From Volvariella volvacea V23 (taxonomy: Eukaryota; Basidiomycota; Agaricomycetes; Agaricales; Pluteaceae), in NCBI GenBank assembly GCA_000349905.1, contig KB722754.1:280356-344355 (forward strand): a DNA stretch of 64,000 nt, in the 5' to 3' direction. Under the pieces are notes generated by a model, which had not been told where the DNA came from, made no database searches, and saw nothing but the letters and a program-made list of their open reading frames with translations. The translations under genes and the position numbers were made by a program. Position 1 is the stretch's first letter. Every line of letters begins with the position of its first letter. Shown here piece by piece: positions 20,892 through 33,500 of this stretch.

Positions 20892-22805
20892 ATGAGCAGC
20901 GTGTTTCTACGTTCCATACAGCGACTCCCCCCTACTACTTCGGCGCAACCGCTCTCAAAAAGGTTCCTTCAAACTTCATTCCAGCGCCCGCTTCTCTCCC
21001 GGACTCGGTTGTGCGCGCCCAACTCAAGCGCTCGGTTAGCTCGCACACCACTCTCTGCAGCATACTCTACAGCGCCAAATCCGGCCGAATCAAAGTCCTC
21101 ACCTTTCTTCACCGCTCTGCTATGTCTGGGTGTAGGAGCAGTGGCATATGGCATGTAAACAAGACTGTTTCTTCATCAGCTGAAATGAGGTGGCTGATTT
21201 CATCCATTTTGTGTTTGACTTTTACAGATATGACCTATATGGTACACTTACTATGTGGCCGCCCGAACTGCGACAAGATCTTCGAAGTGGTTTGGCAGCA
21301 AAGCACAAGGGGGACTTAGAAACTAGTGCGCGTTACCTTTATAGGTGGGTCCATCCGTGTCGCTTGCGCGTTCCTTAAGCACCCTCTATCCGCCCTTTTT
21401 CCCATCGCTCTATTTCTCTGCTTCATTGTCAGAATAACGACTAACGTACTTGAGTTAGAGCATGGCAAAACAGCAAAACCCTACCACTTTCTTCCTTCAA
21501 GTCGCAACCCCTTCTCAAAACAACTGGTATTGCTATTTGTCTGGGTGAAGTCCTGGAGCAAGATAACCAACCTCAAGCTGCCTACGAGGTCTATGCTGAA
21601 GCCCTAGACCAGATCCACCAACTCACTCAAGGAAGCGGCGAAACCGGGATCGTTCTTCATCCTCTAGAGCAAGGAATGACTACATCACAAAGTCAACAAG
21701 CTACAACATCAGAGTCGACGCAAGTGAGTCTCAGTGGTGCAGAAGAACTCCGAGCAATCTCGCTGGCCCATAAACTCGGAGAACTCGCCGTCGAACTGGA
21801 AAAGCCCCCAGCTGAACAAGAAAAGTACCTCACCGAAGCCGTAGAACGATTACTTAAAAACACAACCATAACTACCACTGTAACTACCACTGCCACGTCT
21901 GTTAAAAGTCAGCAACAACAAAATGCACCTTCTACGCCGTCATCTGGCGCAGTCGGCGAGCAGTATCAGGTTACGGGTCATAACAGGGAGTTTTTGGACC
22001 AACCATTAGATGGAGAGGCTCATACAACGATTGTTGAGCTGGGATTACCGGAGTGGGCTACCACCGTCGACTTTGCTGCTCCTTTGGCGGCTTTGGCTCG
22101 GTTCCATGGAGATCACGATAAACCCGAGCAAGTCTTTTTCATCATTTGATCGCGTTTTCGAGATTAACGAGTTATTTCTTCGTTCACTCTTGCATTGGTG
22201 GTCCAGGTATGCAATGCCATTGTATCTGCACGCGATCTCAGCCCTTATCCCACAAGCTCCTCAGCAATCGTCTCCAGCCGACAAATGCCGAGGTAAGTGG
22301 TAATCCACACCCTAATGATGTTCACGGACGCTGAGTCTAAGGGGCGACCGCCCCGGGTCAGGCGCACAAATGATGAACAGCCTCGCAGAGCTAGTTATGC
22401 GCTCCGTCACCGCAAGTGACGCCAAGATCTCGCCCCAGCAAGCGGCAGCTACACTTCATCAAGCCGAAACCTGGATACGCAAGGCCCTGGAGGTGACGTC
22501 GTCCGCTAGAAAATCGCTCGGACCCAATCAGATGGAAGGGGACTGCGAGATTGCGTTGGCTTCGAGTTTGTTCAACGCTGGGTTACTTCGCGAGGTGTGC
22601 TTTCATTCGTGTTCTTGAGGAGGATATCTTACTTACGATTTTGATTGTTTGTTCGCGACGGCAGCTGAATGGTGACTCGACGGCAGCGAAAAAGTTCTAT
22701 ACCTCGACTATGGAGCAATTTAAGCGACTTAATCTCCAAGAGGGCGTTGAAGAGATTCAAACTGCTATAAAGCGGCTGGAGGCCAAAACCTCGGGCTCAT
22801 CCTAG
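20892..22805 (+). CDS. Mitochondrial TPR protein, Mgr3-like
   Basis: ATG at 20892 (MSSVFLRSIQRLPPTTSAQ). The N-terminus is rich in Arg, Ser and Leu with few acidic residues, a typical mitochondrial presequence, followed by one membrane segment (FFTALLCLGVGAVAYG). Then come WPPELRQDLRSGLAAKHKGDLETSARYLYRA and tetratricopeptide-like helices (GEVLEQDNQPQAAYEVYAEALDQI; YAMPLYLHAISALIP; GDCEIALASSLFNAGLLRE; KKFYTSTMEQFKRL). This order resembles yeast Mgr3, an adaptor of the inner-membrane i-AAA protease. Introns: 21154-~21226, ~21342-21450, 22128-22206, ~22293-22359 and ~22594-22664. The intron at 22128 begins with GC (gcaagt), the only choice that keeps the frame (KP-E-YAMPLY). The two NACHT copies A and B flank this gene. 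Confidence 0.72.
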
Positions 22806-23696
22806 GCGCTTCCTGGGCCCGTAGCCTGACCAAAATTTATTCCATACCATATAGATGGAGCAAGACGTTATTATATTTCACGTATCTAGTAATCATGCAT
22901 TCTAATAATAATATACACTCCACTGACGCCAGTAGCATCCTGCTCGGGATAATCATGACACTGGAAGTGATCCAAATAATCATACAGGTTATCATTCGGC
23001 TACGACACAGGTAACTAAACTGACGCTGCGACAATGCAGATACGACTTGGACAAACCACAGGAAACTGACAAAGGTATAGACAAAAGTTAATCTGCATCC
23101 TGTCCTTCGTGGAGGGGAAATCAGGAAATGGATAGGAGGTTCTGTCGTCCGCAGAAAGATAAGACTGATGGTGGTTGTGCGCTGGGCAAAAGGATCTCTC
23201 GTGTTTCTTGTATCCTGCTGATATATTATAGTCTGTACATCGTCAGCCTCGTATTTATGTCCAGTCCGTAACCTGATTCTCCTCCACACCTTAACTTCCT
23301 TTTTTACCCACGGATCTCGATGCTCGAACAAATTAACTGGTCCTGCTCAGTCGGCAATCCGTATCGTTTGACAAGACCACGGAAGCTGGTCGAGGCTCTG
23401 CGATAAGCGCCTTTGCTATTTGTCACGAGCTACTGCTAAACGTTGCAACTTGCACCCTTCATACCCTGTTCACACAACCCTACCATCGCTCGCCTCCGCT
23501 GCGCCCACAACTTTGAAAGCTGGGCTCCGCTCTACGTTGTGCGACTACGGACTTCCATTTCGTTAACACTATATTGGTGGGAGCAGAGTGTGCTTTACGT
23601 AGTCTTCTCAGCTGGTCAGCACGTCAAATTCTCGCTATAGGTTTCATTGGAGTCCTTACATACTACATTTCAACCCAATGACTCTATTACAGCTCC
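22806..23696. other. Intergenic region / promoter of NACHT gene B
   Basis: No gene supported. A long minus-strand frame at 22837-23331 has no recognisable features. The sequence just before the NACHT start (ctattacag, then a few bases, then ATG) resembles copy D (cttcttcacag, then ATG), so an intron in the 5' UTR is likely in both. Confidence 0.4.
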
Positions 23697-26561
23697 ATGT
23701 CATCAAGCAAACAAACTACTCGCCAAAATGGCACTGAGAACAATAACCTCTTCCCTCTTGCCACCGTCTATAATAATGGTAGCATGTACAATGTTATAGG
23801 GGATCTAAATTTGAACAACCACAACTATAATGCTCCACAACAAGGTAATTGTTCCCGTTCTATGCAGTCCACCATCCGTTCATCATCGCCCATCGTCAGA
23901 TTCGGCTCGAGATAGGCTACTCAAGCGTAGCTGCTCTCGCGCCACATTTAATGGCGACATCAGGATCGATGCTCCAAAATGTCACCCAGACACTCGGAGA
24001 TCCATCATCATGTCCATAAAATTTTGGGCACTCGATATCAGCTTAGTGTCCTATCTCTTTTGGTTGAAGGGGTCCGTTGGAACCGGAAAGTCCGCTGTCG
24101 CTTCTCGCGTCTGCGAGGAACTGGATGATACCGATCCGGCCCTGCTTGCTGGTAGCTTCTTTTTCTGGAGAAACGACAACGATCGTAGCTCGTTGAAGTC
24201 ATTCGTGGCAACCATCGCGTATCGCATCTGTGTTGTAATGCCAGAAGTCGGAAAAGCCATCGACGGTATCATTTCGAGGGATCCTTCAATCCTCGATACC
24301 ACTATAGAGTACCAGTGGGTGACACTCGTCATCAAGCCCCTCTGCCAAACAATTCCTTCCAATGCAACTCGACGTTCATTGATTGTGATCGATGGGCTCG
24401 ACGAATGTGAACCATCTTCCAGTCAGCGACAACTCCTCCACCTCCTCACTATGTTCCACCAATACGGCCTCAGTCACCGGTTCGCATTTCTGATTTGCAG
24501 TCGCCCTGAAGCCCATATCCAATATGAGATGGGTTTACTCGCAACCCGGTATCCCACTCATTTTTGGCCCTCATTAATGCTCTCTGAGACGGAGGAGTCG
24601 CGTGAAGACATAGAGGTGATCCTCAGGTCCGGATTTGACTTGATTTATCTGCGTCGTCGATCGATTATTGGGCATCCTCAATGGCCTCCTGAGGGCGCTA
24701 TCAATCGTATCATTGCACTGGCACAAGGACAATTCATATATGTTTCCACAGTTCTTCGATGGCTGGGTGACGATGAGGGGCACCCTGCAGAAAGATTGGA
24801 CAGTATCTTCGAGTCATTCAGTCGTCAGAGGGCCCGCGCTTTTGCGCCAATCGATCAGCTGTATGACACTATACTCACTTCTGCGCGCGCAAAAGAGGCA
24901 GGAGATTTGGTCCTTCCGTGCTTGCTTCTACTTACATTGACATACCGCGATGGAAACCCCAAAATGAATGAACTGTGGTACCTTAGCGATTTTTTGGAGA
25001 AGGACCCAAGCCACCTGCAACTCGCTTTACAACCCTTGCACTCCGTGCTCAGAGGACTTGACGCGGAAAGTCGCCAGGAGGCCTGGGAGCCTGGAATTCA
25101 GGTCTACCATACATCTTTCGTTGAGTACCTCCACGATCCCTCAAGAAGCCGTGCTCATTGTGTATCTCACCCCAAGGTCGCAACTCCCTTGATGACAAGG
25201 GCAATTGTGTGGGCAAGCTCAGACCCGAAGGACTACTCGCAATACGTGTTATGTCAGCGGTATCTCTTTTTGTGGCTTGACATTGGAGCTTCTATCCCTG
25301 AAGACTCTATTATGCTAACTCCAGACCTCTTGGATGCACTTGCCCGGATGAATGTCAAGCGTTGGTTGAGGACACGCGCCTTATTTTGGAATGATACTTT
25401 AGTAAACAACAGAGAGGCATACAACGCATATCGTCAACGGCTGGTGCGCCTTCTCCCCAAAGAGGAAATGGTGTGTACCTTCTGCGTCCTGCAAAAATCT
25501 ACTTTACACTAACTGCTATAGGTCTCACTCAACCAGAATTTTCCTTATGACTTGTTCCCACCTTTTGATGGTGGTTGGCCACAATATGTGTTCCGTTGCT
25601 GGGCGAAGGACTGTCAGTCTGGGGTGTTGTCAACTGATGAGGTGGTATTATTTCTATGCATAATCTATTCACATGCTCTTGTAGAGTTCAGGAAGAGCGT
25701 TGAAAGCGATGTCGCTCACTTTGATCATTTCGGAGCCGTTATTAACCACGAGGCCAGTCATGGTCATCTCCTTCTCAGGGAGATGCACGCTTGCAAGGCT
25801 CGGGACCTTGTTTTAAACACTCAGACACGCCTGGCTTTAGAAAGCCGAGACACTTGGGTAACTTTCTTATACAACGCGGAACCCGACGAGTACCCTTTCG
25901 ACATAAACATATCTATAAGCCGCCGGTTGAACAATAAAATATCAATGAATTTGGACGAGATTGAGTTTATAAACTCATTCTTCACTCCGATGGAGATTTT
26001 GTACTGTTATTTGGTTTCGAGCTGGCTTGCGTCGTAGGCCTTATTCAAGGATATTCTGATCTATCGTGACTAGCTTATCATTTCGTGGAACAGGATGGAC
26101 GGGTTCTGGCGCAATTGGAAGATCATCCGAAACTCGCAACCGAGAATCGAAGTTGACCGGCTCACGCTGCTGATACTGCAAGGGGTTGTCAAGCGAACAT
26201 TCCTACCCCTATACAATAATCGCGCATATGACTGCTACGATGTTCATAAAGAGCTTTCTCGACTTATCGAGGTCAGTCTTCTCTTTTAAACACATATAAT
26301 ATGGTTTAAGTTATATCGATGCAGTACTTTGGTGATATTGCCCCTGCGCCCCTTCTTCGTCATTGGTGTCATCCGGAGTCCTTTGACTTCTCCGAGCGGA
26401 CAGTAGCTCAAATGACTTCAATGATAGAAGAACTAGTCAAGTATCCTATCAAATGCAGGTGTGATGAATTACTTGGCCTGAATCCGGGCCCAGTGACCAC
26501 CAGTAGTTCGCCATGGTCGGCAGCTTTGACGTTTTTTTCGTCACTGTTTTGTTGGACTTGA
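23697..26561 (+). CDS. NACHT-domain NTPase (NLR-like), copy B, intact
   Basis: Five exons, 23697-23844, 23900-25470, 25522-26033, 26094-26271 and 26325-26561, all joins in frame, give 881 residues. N-terminal exon: Asn-rich motif TVYNNGSMYNVIGDLNLN. Then a linker with RDRLLKRSCSRATFNGD, P-loop WLKGSVGTGKSAVA (Walker A GSVGTGKS), Walker B SLIVIDGLDECE, and CSRPEAH. Later conserved blocks are LAQGQFIYVSTVLRWL, YHTSFVEYLHD, WAKDCQSG, a hydrophobic FTPMEILYCYLV, HPESFDFSERTVAQMTSMI and CRCDELL, ending in a short hydrophobic tail. STAND NTPases of this type act as NLR-like receptors in fungi (self/non-self recognition, cell death) by family knowledge. There are no C-terminal WD40, ankyrin or TPR repeats. 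It is the only intact copy of four in the window. Confidence 0.88.
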
Positions 26562-27200
26562 TTGTGAGGTACTGTAACTACTTGTCTGACATTATCCATC
26601 CGAATGTAAACTTGAACCAACGTGTACTTGCATACTGCAGTTTATGGATCGCATATGCGTGCTGTAATGTAAGGTGTACTTCAGAATAAGTGAGACCCGA
26701 TGGGAACAGCAAACCCTTGTTGAGCATCCCTTTCAGTCAAAAAGCAACAGAATTAGAGGCACTGTGTTGGAAACGGCGGATGTCTACAACCACGCACAGC
26801 ATCTCTTCTTCACCAGCCAAAAACCCAGGAAGAAATTGATACTCTGCCGGCCATCTCCCATCAGATTTCCTAGAAACCTCCACGTAAACGGACATCATCA
26901 GCGTTTGAGTGCTTGTCCAAAAGGAAGGACAAAGAAAAAGGCATTCCATGATTACCAAGAACTATCCATACGATCTTGCACATGTACCCAAAGGGCAGGT
27001 CTCATATGAAATATGTATCATTGGTACGATACGATACTTATACCCAAGTCATAGAGGGAGAAGGGTTGGGGGATTAGAGAGGTAGGGATGAAAGTCAAAG
27101 GCGGGAGGGATGAGCGTGCTGAATATGTATATATAGCGTATGCATAGAATAACCAAACCTGTCCTTCCACGCGTGTTCGTGCTAGTACTCGTGTTCACAT
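26562..27200. other. Intergenic region
   Basis: 3' flanks of the NACHT gene B and of SEC62, which converge. No gene seen. Confidence 0.5.
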
Positions 27201-28234
27201 TCAAGGTGCATCTTCGTCCTTGACCTCTTCGATGAGGGCACTGGTGGCATTCCGGCTTTGAGGACGTGAGTCGCTCGAGTCCTCGATCTCTTCGATGAAA
27301 GCCCCTCCATTCTTCGTGTGCTTTTCCGCTGGCACGTCTGTTGCTGAGGCTTCTGAGGATTTCTTGTCCTTTCGCTTCTTGGATTTCTTCTTAGGAAGGT
27401 CCCATTCCCAGAGCGGGATAAACGAGTCGACCTATGGGGGGTAACGATTGTATGAGCGACGAAAAGACGGAGGGGGAGAAGAGATAACCACTCACAAATC
27501 CAACATCAGCGAAGAGTTGTGGGAATATCCAGATTCCAGGTGGCGCGGCCACAACCGTGATGATATAGAATATCAACCTGACGATTGCGATCGCAAAGAA
27601 GACTCCAATCAAACCCAACATCGCAACACTCAAATACCAAACCCCCAATCTCATAATAGGCGGCCAAAGCGGGAACATGACTCCAGCCAGCATGATAGCC
27701 ACCATCAAAATTCCACCAGCATATGTCGTCCATTGCGATCCGTCGTAAAACCAAGCGTAATATTCTTGAGGCGAGAAGAGTTGTTCTTGGATGATTTGAA
27801 GATTTTTGGGAGACGAGGAAGAGGAGCCAGAGGGTCCACCGCGTGCCACGCGGAGGTAGAATGCAAAGGCGTTGACAGTTGAGAGAACGCTTATGGCTTC
27901 GGATTCGGAGGCAACTTTCGGAACGCCTTTGAGCTTTCCATAGGCAGGTGAGAGGAGAGCCTTTACTGCTGATTTCCCTGTATATTTTGAAGGGTAGAAT
28001 GAACGGATAGGCGAGGTGGGATCAAAAATGAAGAATCAGGTGGAAGTGGAGTTTGTCAGGATATTATTATGACGACTTGCAAATATAGTAGCTTGGGAAA
28101 TGTTACGCACCCTTGAAATAATCTAGACGCTTTCCATTTAATGCGCCAACACGAACTTTAATGCCTGCACCTCCGCCCCGCAGGAATTGTGCCACCTTTT
28201 TGATTTCGGGCGGTGCTTTCATCTGTTGTTCCAT
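27201..28234 (-). CDS. SEC62: SEC62, ER protein-translocation subunit
   Basis: Three exons, 28234-28111, 27977-27496 and 27431-27201, with clean GT-AG introns give 278 residues from the ATG at 28232-28234. SEC62 marks: N-terminal ALNGKRLDYFKGKSAVKALLSPAY, then LFSPQEYYAWFYDGSQWTTYAGGILMV, which begins the first membrane segment, then FPLWPPIMRLGVWYLSV and a second hydrophobic part, and PPGIWIFPQLFADVGFVDSF. The C-terminus is a Lys-rich/acidic tail (KKKSKKRKDKK), as in fungal orthologues. The protein sits in the ER membrane and, with Sec63 and the Sec61 channel, handles post-translational import of secretory proteins. Length and two membrane segments fit the family. The gene is a single-copy housekeeping anchor for synteny. 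Confidence 0.9.
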
Positions 28235-30586
28235 TTTGTGTACGCTGTTGTTGCTCTCTGGGTTTAAAAAGACCGTTGAGGGGCGATGTGGGTTCTAGAG
28301 GGTCGTCGTAGATGTAGTGACTATAGGTGGCAAATCCACCGTGACGTGTCGCGAACAGCGGAGCCAGAAAGGAATGTAAGCACATCTTGGCCTCGAAAAG
28401 GTGAAAGGCGTGGTATACGAACCTGGATACAGTGAAAGTCGGTCGGAGATGATGAGGAGGGGGAGGGAGGAATTAAGAGGAGTAAATGGACTTGAGTACA
28501 ACTCTAATGAAAATACAAGGATGCGCTGGCGGGCACGCCATCACAGGACACGTCACAACTTGACCCTGTGGTCACAATACCCATACCTGCCTATTATGGA
28601 AGGTACGCGGTCTAACCCTGCACATCCACCAAATCAGCCTCCTCGTCGGAGAGTATTGAGAACAGCTCTCGATACGTGCAGGAGTGCCTCGAGCAGTGCG
28701 GGACCACAATGACTAGGCGCGGTCGACTCCGAGCAACACGGAATGAGGCCCCCCGCGATAGGCTCGGTTGTGCAGCACCAGTGGCATAATGATCAATGAC
28801 TCACCGAGGACGCTTGAAAAAATGACGATGAGGCAGCTGACCCATGAGCCGTCATGCAGAGCCTGTCGTGGAGTACTACTTAAGCGTTTATCCAGGTCTA
28901 TCCTCGACCATCTGACTTGGACTAGCTCTGGCTTCCGTCCCGCCGGTAAGAGTTTCAAGGGCGCCAATAGCCATTTCGGGGATTAGGAGAAGGCTGTCAG
29001 TGTCGAGTGAGCGAGATCCTAGATTCACCTTACGCCTCTGCTGCATCTAGTTGCCGAAGAGATCTACTGGGCTCGTTTATCTACACGACGCCTTATCATC
29101 GATGAGTGCTGGATGTCGTAGAGGTTGCTGCGTTCACGTTGCCGCAGGTCAGGAAATTTCGTCCTTATCCGAAGTCGGGTTGCACTCCCCCGTGCTTCCA
29201 CCAGCCATTGTGAGGGTCCGGGGTGTCAGAATGGATGGACACCTACCACTCTACTACCAGCCAATCGACCTCGCAAGCCATGCTTCCTCGATTTAGCACA
29301 GCCCTCAGGGGACACGTATGCCTTTGAAGATTGGTAAAGGTTACTGATGCGGCAGAAGTCTTCGTAAGTGGCTTGGTGCCCTTTGGTGCCGCAAAACAAC
29401 AGCTCTTCAGGGTTCCCCCTGTGCTCCTGTGTCCAAGCACAAGAACGTCCATCCAATTCCTTCACCTTCGTATACAATAATGGCAACGAGATCAGACTAC
29501 ATACATCATTTGCTCCACTGTGTTCTGTTGGCACAAATGGAGGGCAGTGTGATTCTTCGGTTAATTAGGTCAATATCCTACGTGATGAAGATCCCGGAGG
29601 TCCGCAGTCTAACCGTCCTCCGAACCGAACAAAATGGAACTTGACTGCTAGGCCGTTTCCTCTCTTTCTTCGTTTGAAGCAAGCACCATTCGTCGGTGTC
29701 AAAGCTATGTGTGAATCGCCAGTGCTACTCAATGCAACGCACCTGAGAAGCCCTGATACGCAGGGCCTCCCTTTCTGTACGGTACGGCGATCAGGAGGAC
29801 ATCGACAAATGCTAAATGAGTAAGCATAATGACAGGAGCCAAGGATGGGCCAAGCCAGGACGACTCCAGGACTCCGCTGATAGACGCCCAACACACACTA
29901 ACGCAAACAAATCCAAGGCGGTAAGCTTGTTTGATCCATCAAATAGTCAGCACATACCCTCAATCATACAAGCTGACAATAATTAGCTGGCGTGTACGTT
30001 CGGCAGAAACTAACGTACCATTACACCCTCTTTATACACACACCGACCTAAAGGGTCCTCACGCTATTGCGGCGCAGCACGACATGCTGTTTGGCGCTTT
30101 CAATCATTCTCCGCCAAACCGGAAATACGGGAATGGGTTGACGTCCCTTGCTCATACCCGTTGACAATTCAAGCTTACCCAATCCTTCCAGATATCCTCA
30201 CTTCCTGAACCAGAGTTGTTAATGAAAGAAAACACGCGTCGTATCGCATCGGTTCAGCGTATATGGGTAATGGTGCCGTATCCTGCCGGGTGATTGGTAG
30301 GGCTGTTCCACAAATGTCCTGCCGAGGACTTGCGTTATCCCTCCTGTATGATGCAATCTGGCCATTTTTCGAATACTGGTGTGAGTCTATAAGATGGCCC
30401 ATGAGTCGTTTGATCCCCGAACCCATACACCCCTTCCATACACCTTAGCCTCCAGGTCGAATTCTCGACAAGGCCTAATTCATTTGGCCTCCAATTATCA
30501 CTGGTTCCTCCTACCTTAATTCAATTCTAGTATTCGACTAGCCATTCGCATCTCATATTACCTACTTCGAGGCTCAGCTACCAGGT
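28235..30586. other. Intergenic region, 2.3 kb
   Basis: Divergent flanks of SEC62 and the ABC transporter. I looked at both strands and found no frame with recognisable protein features, splice structure or repeat. It may hold a long promoter or a degraded insertion that I cannot identify. Confidence 0.4.
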
Positions 30587-33500
30587 ATGGAAGAAAAGAA
30601 GCCTCAAGATCATCTCCAACGAGTACAGTCGAGGGTATCGAGGGTCGAAGTTGATTACTTTGACCACAACGGTGTCCAAGACCTTAGAAGAACTCTATCA
30701 CGACGCTCTACCCGTGAGCAGCACGATCAGCGTGTCGCGGGCTCCTTTAACAGTTCCGCCGATACGATAGGCGAAGCCAATCAGCCATTTGACTTTGAAC
30801 GTGTCCTTCGAGATACCGTACAGCGGTGAGTAATGCGCTAAAGTGGCCCCGTACCGCGGTTGTTTAGTACTTTGAATTTTGCCAGACGAGATGAGGCCCA
30901 AATCAAGTCCAGGGAACTTGGTGTAATGTTCCGCGACTTGAAAGTTATTGGCGTCGGTGCCTCCTCCTCGTACCAGCCAACACTAGGCTCGATGTTCTCG
31001 CCTTCTGCCATTGTGGAGAACATTAGCACGATGCGCCACCCACCCCTTAAGAATATTCTTCAGGGTTTCGAAGGTGTCGTCAGGCCAGGTGAAATGCTGC
31101 GTAAGTTTCTTTCACGGCTCTCTAACTCTGTGAACTCGTATTAATATTCCCACACATGCAGTTGTACTTGGCAGTCCAGGTTCTGGGTGCTCGACCTTCC
31201 TGAAAACACTATCCAACCACCGCGATGAATATTACTCGGTTGAGGGTCAAGTCATGTACGACTCCATCACTCCCAAGGACATGCAAAATCATTTCCGAGG
31301 AGATATCCAATATTGTCCCGAAGACGACGTTCATTTCCCGACTCTGACTGTCGAACAAACTATTAAATTCGCCGCAAAGACACGGGCTCCAAGAACTCGA
31401 ATCGTTGAGTCCAGGGATGAGCACATTCAGACAGAAACCGATATCCTAACGACAATATTCGGTTTGAGACATGCCAGGAACACGATGGTGGGTGATGCAG
31501 CCATCAGAGGTGTTAGTGGAGGCGAGAAGAAGCGAGTGTCAATCGCAGAGGCTTTGGCAGCCCGGAGTTGCATCAACGCCTGGGACAAGTAAGTCTCCTC
31601 TTTTGCCTTTCCCCCATTAGGCGTTCCTTGTGGAAATTTTTTTTCTGACTGCGATTGATGTGCGTTATGCTAGTTCGACCCGTGGCCTAGATGCCAGCAC
31701 CGCCTTGGAGTTCGTACGCGCCCTCCGAATTGCCACCGATGTTTTCCACACGACCACCATCGTTTCACTCTATCAAGCCGGAGAATCGCTGTATCAGCAT
31801 TTCGATAAGGTCTGCGTTATCTACGAAGGTAGAATGGCGTACTTTGGCCCTGCAGATCAGGCTAAGCAGTACTTTATTGATATGGGGTACGTTAACCATC
31901 TCACGTCAAATTACGACAATTGCTGAGATGGGATCACTTATTCGGATAGTTACGAGCCGGCCAACCGACAAACAACGCCCGATTTCTTGGTTGCCGTTAC
32001 TGATCCCAACGCGCGTATCCCCCGTGCCGGCGTCCTTTCCGCACCAAGAACGGCAGAAGAGTTTGAAGATTACTTCAAGAGATCTGGTGCTGGTAAAATC
32101 AACCGAGAGGATATTGAATCTTATGAGGCCGATTTTGTTGGCAAGCCCGAACGCGCGGCTGCATACATTGAGAGTGTCCGTGCGGAACACGCAAAGGGAA
32201 CTAACCATGGAAGGTGTGTGGTGGTGCTCATCTTCGAAGTATATTTTATAACCGTCCTTGGGTCTGATAGTCCCTACATCACCTCTATCGCAATGCAAAC
32301 TCGTGCAGTTATGCTGAGACGAGTCCAAATCATGTGGGGTAACTTTTTGGCTACCGCCATTAACCTCTTGTAGGTGGATCCGTTCTGTCACCTGGAAATA
32401 TATCTTGACAGTATATTGTAGCTCCTTCGTCTTCCAAGCTATCATCATGGGTAGCGTCTTTTTGAGGAGTGACGAAGCAACTTCGGCTTATTTCTCTCGT
32501 GGTGGTGTTATGTTCTTGTGAGTTGCTTCGTAGTTTTGTTTCCATGCTTGCTCATACTGACCATTTTTACAGTGCTCTCTTGTTCTCTGCTTTGACTGCT
32601 ATGGCTGAAATTCCGGCACTTTACACCCAACGCCCAATCGTCCTTCGACACGAGAGAGCGGCACTGTACCATCCATTCGTTGAGGCCTTGTCCCTCTCAT
32701 TAGTCGACATCCCAATCACGGTTGTCATCCTAATCATCTTCTGTGTCATCTTGTACTTCATGGTTGGCTTGCAATCGAGTGCTGTGAGTACCTGTCTATG
32801 CGTGGGCATTCCCATAACTTACATCTCATTTCTGCTTAGGATCAATTTTTGTGAGTTTCTTCAGGGTGAATCCCTTTTTCAGCTAATGACGTACTCCAAA
32901 GCATCTTCTACCTCTTCGTTCTCGTGATGTCCATTGCCATGAAATCCTGGTTCCGTGGCATTGCTGCTGCATTCGCTAACGAAGCCATGGCCCAAACCTT
33001 CGCCGGTATTTCTATCCTCGCCATTGCCATCTACACTGGTAAGTTCTCGGCTATGTGAAATGCAGGGCCATCCGTGGCTAATTAGATCTTAGGTTACACC
33101 ATCCCTAAACCTTCTATGATTGGTGCCTTGAGATGGATTACTTATATCAATCCCTTGCGATACGGCTTCGAAGTTTTGTTGTCCAACGAGTTCCGAACAC
33201 TTCAGGGTACCTGCTCAACCCTCGTGCCCCAAGGTCCTGGATACGAGAACATCACCATCGAGAACCAGGTTTGCCCCGTAGTTGGTGCATTGCCTGGTGA
33301 GACGACCGTCGATGGCAGCCGATTCGTTAGTTTGGCTTATGGATACTCATTCGACAATGCCTGGAAAGTGAGTTTCATACTGTCATTATATAAATGGGAA
33401 TCTAAACAAGTATCGTGCAGAATTTCGGAATTATCATTGCCTTTGGTGTCGGCTTCTTCATTGTGATGCTCATCCTCTCGGAATACAACACCGCCACTTC

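Noticed and set aside
22837..23331. 164-codon minus-strand frame after the Mgr3-like gene
   Set aside because: No domain, composition or splice evidence; biased composition and position in a spacer suggest chance.
28235..30586. Search for a transposon or hidden gene in the 2.3 kb spacer before the ABC transporter
   Set aside because: No terminal repeats, no target-site duplication and no protein motif found by eye.
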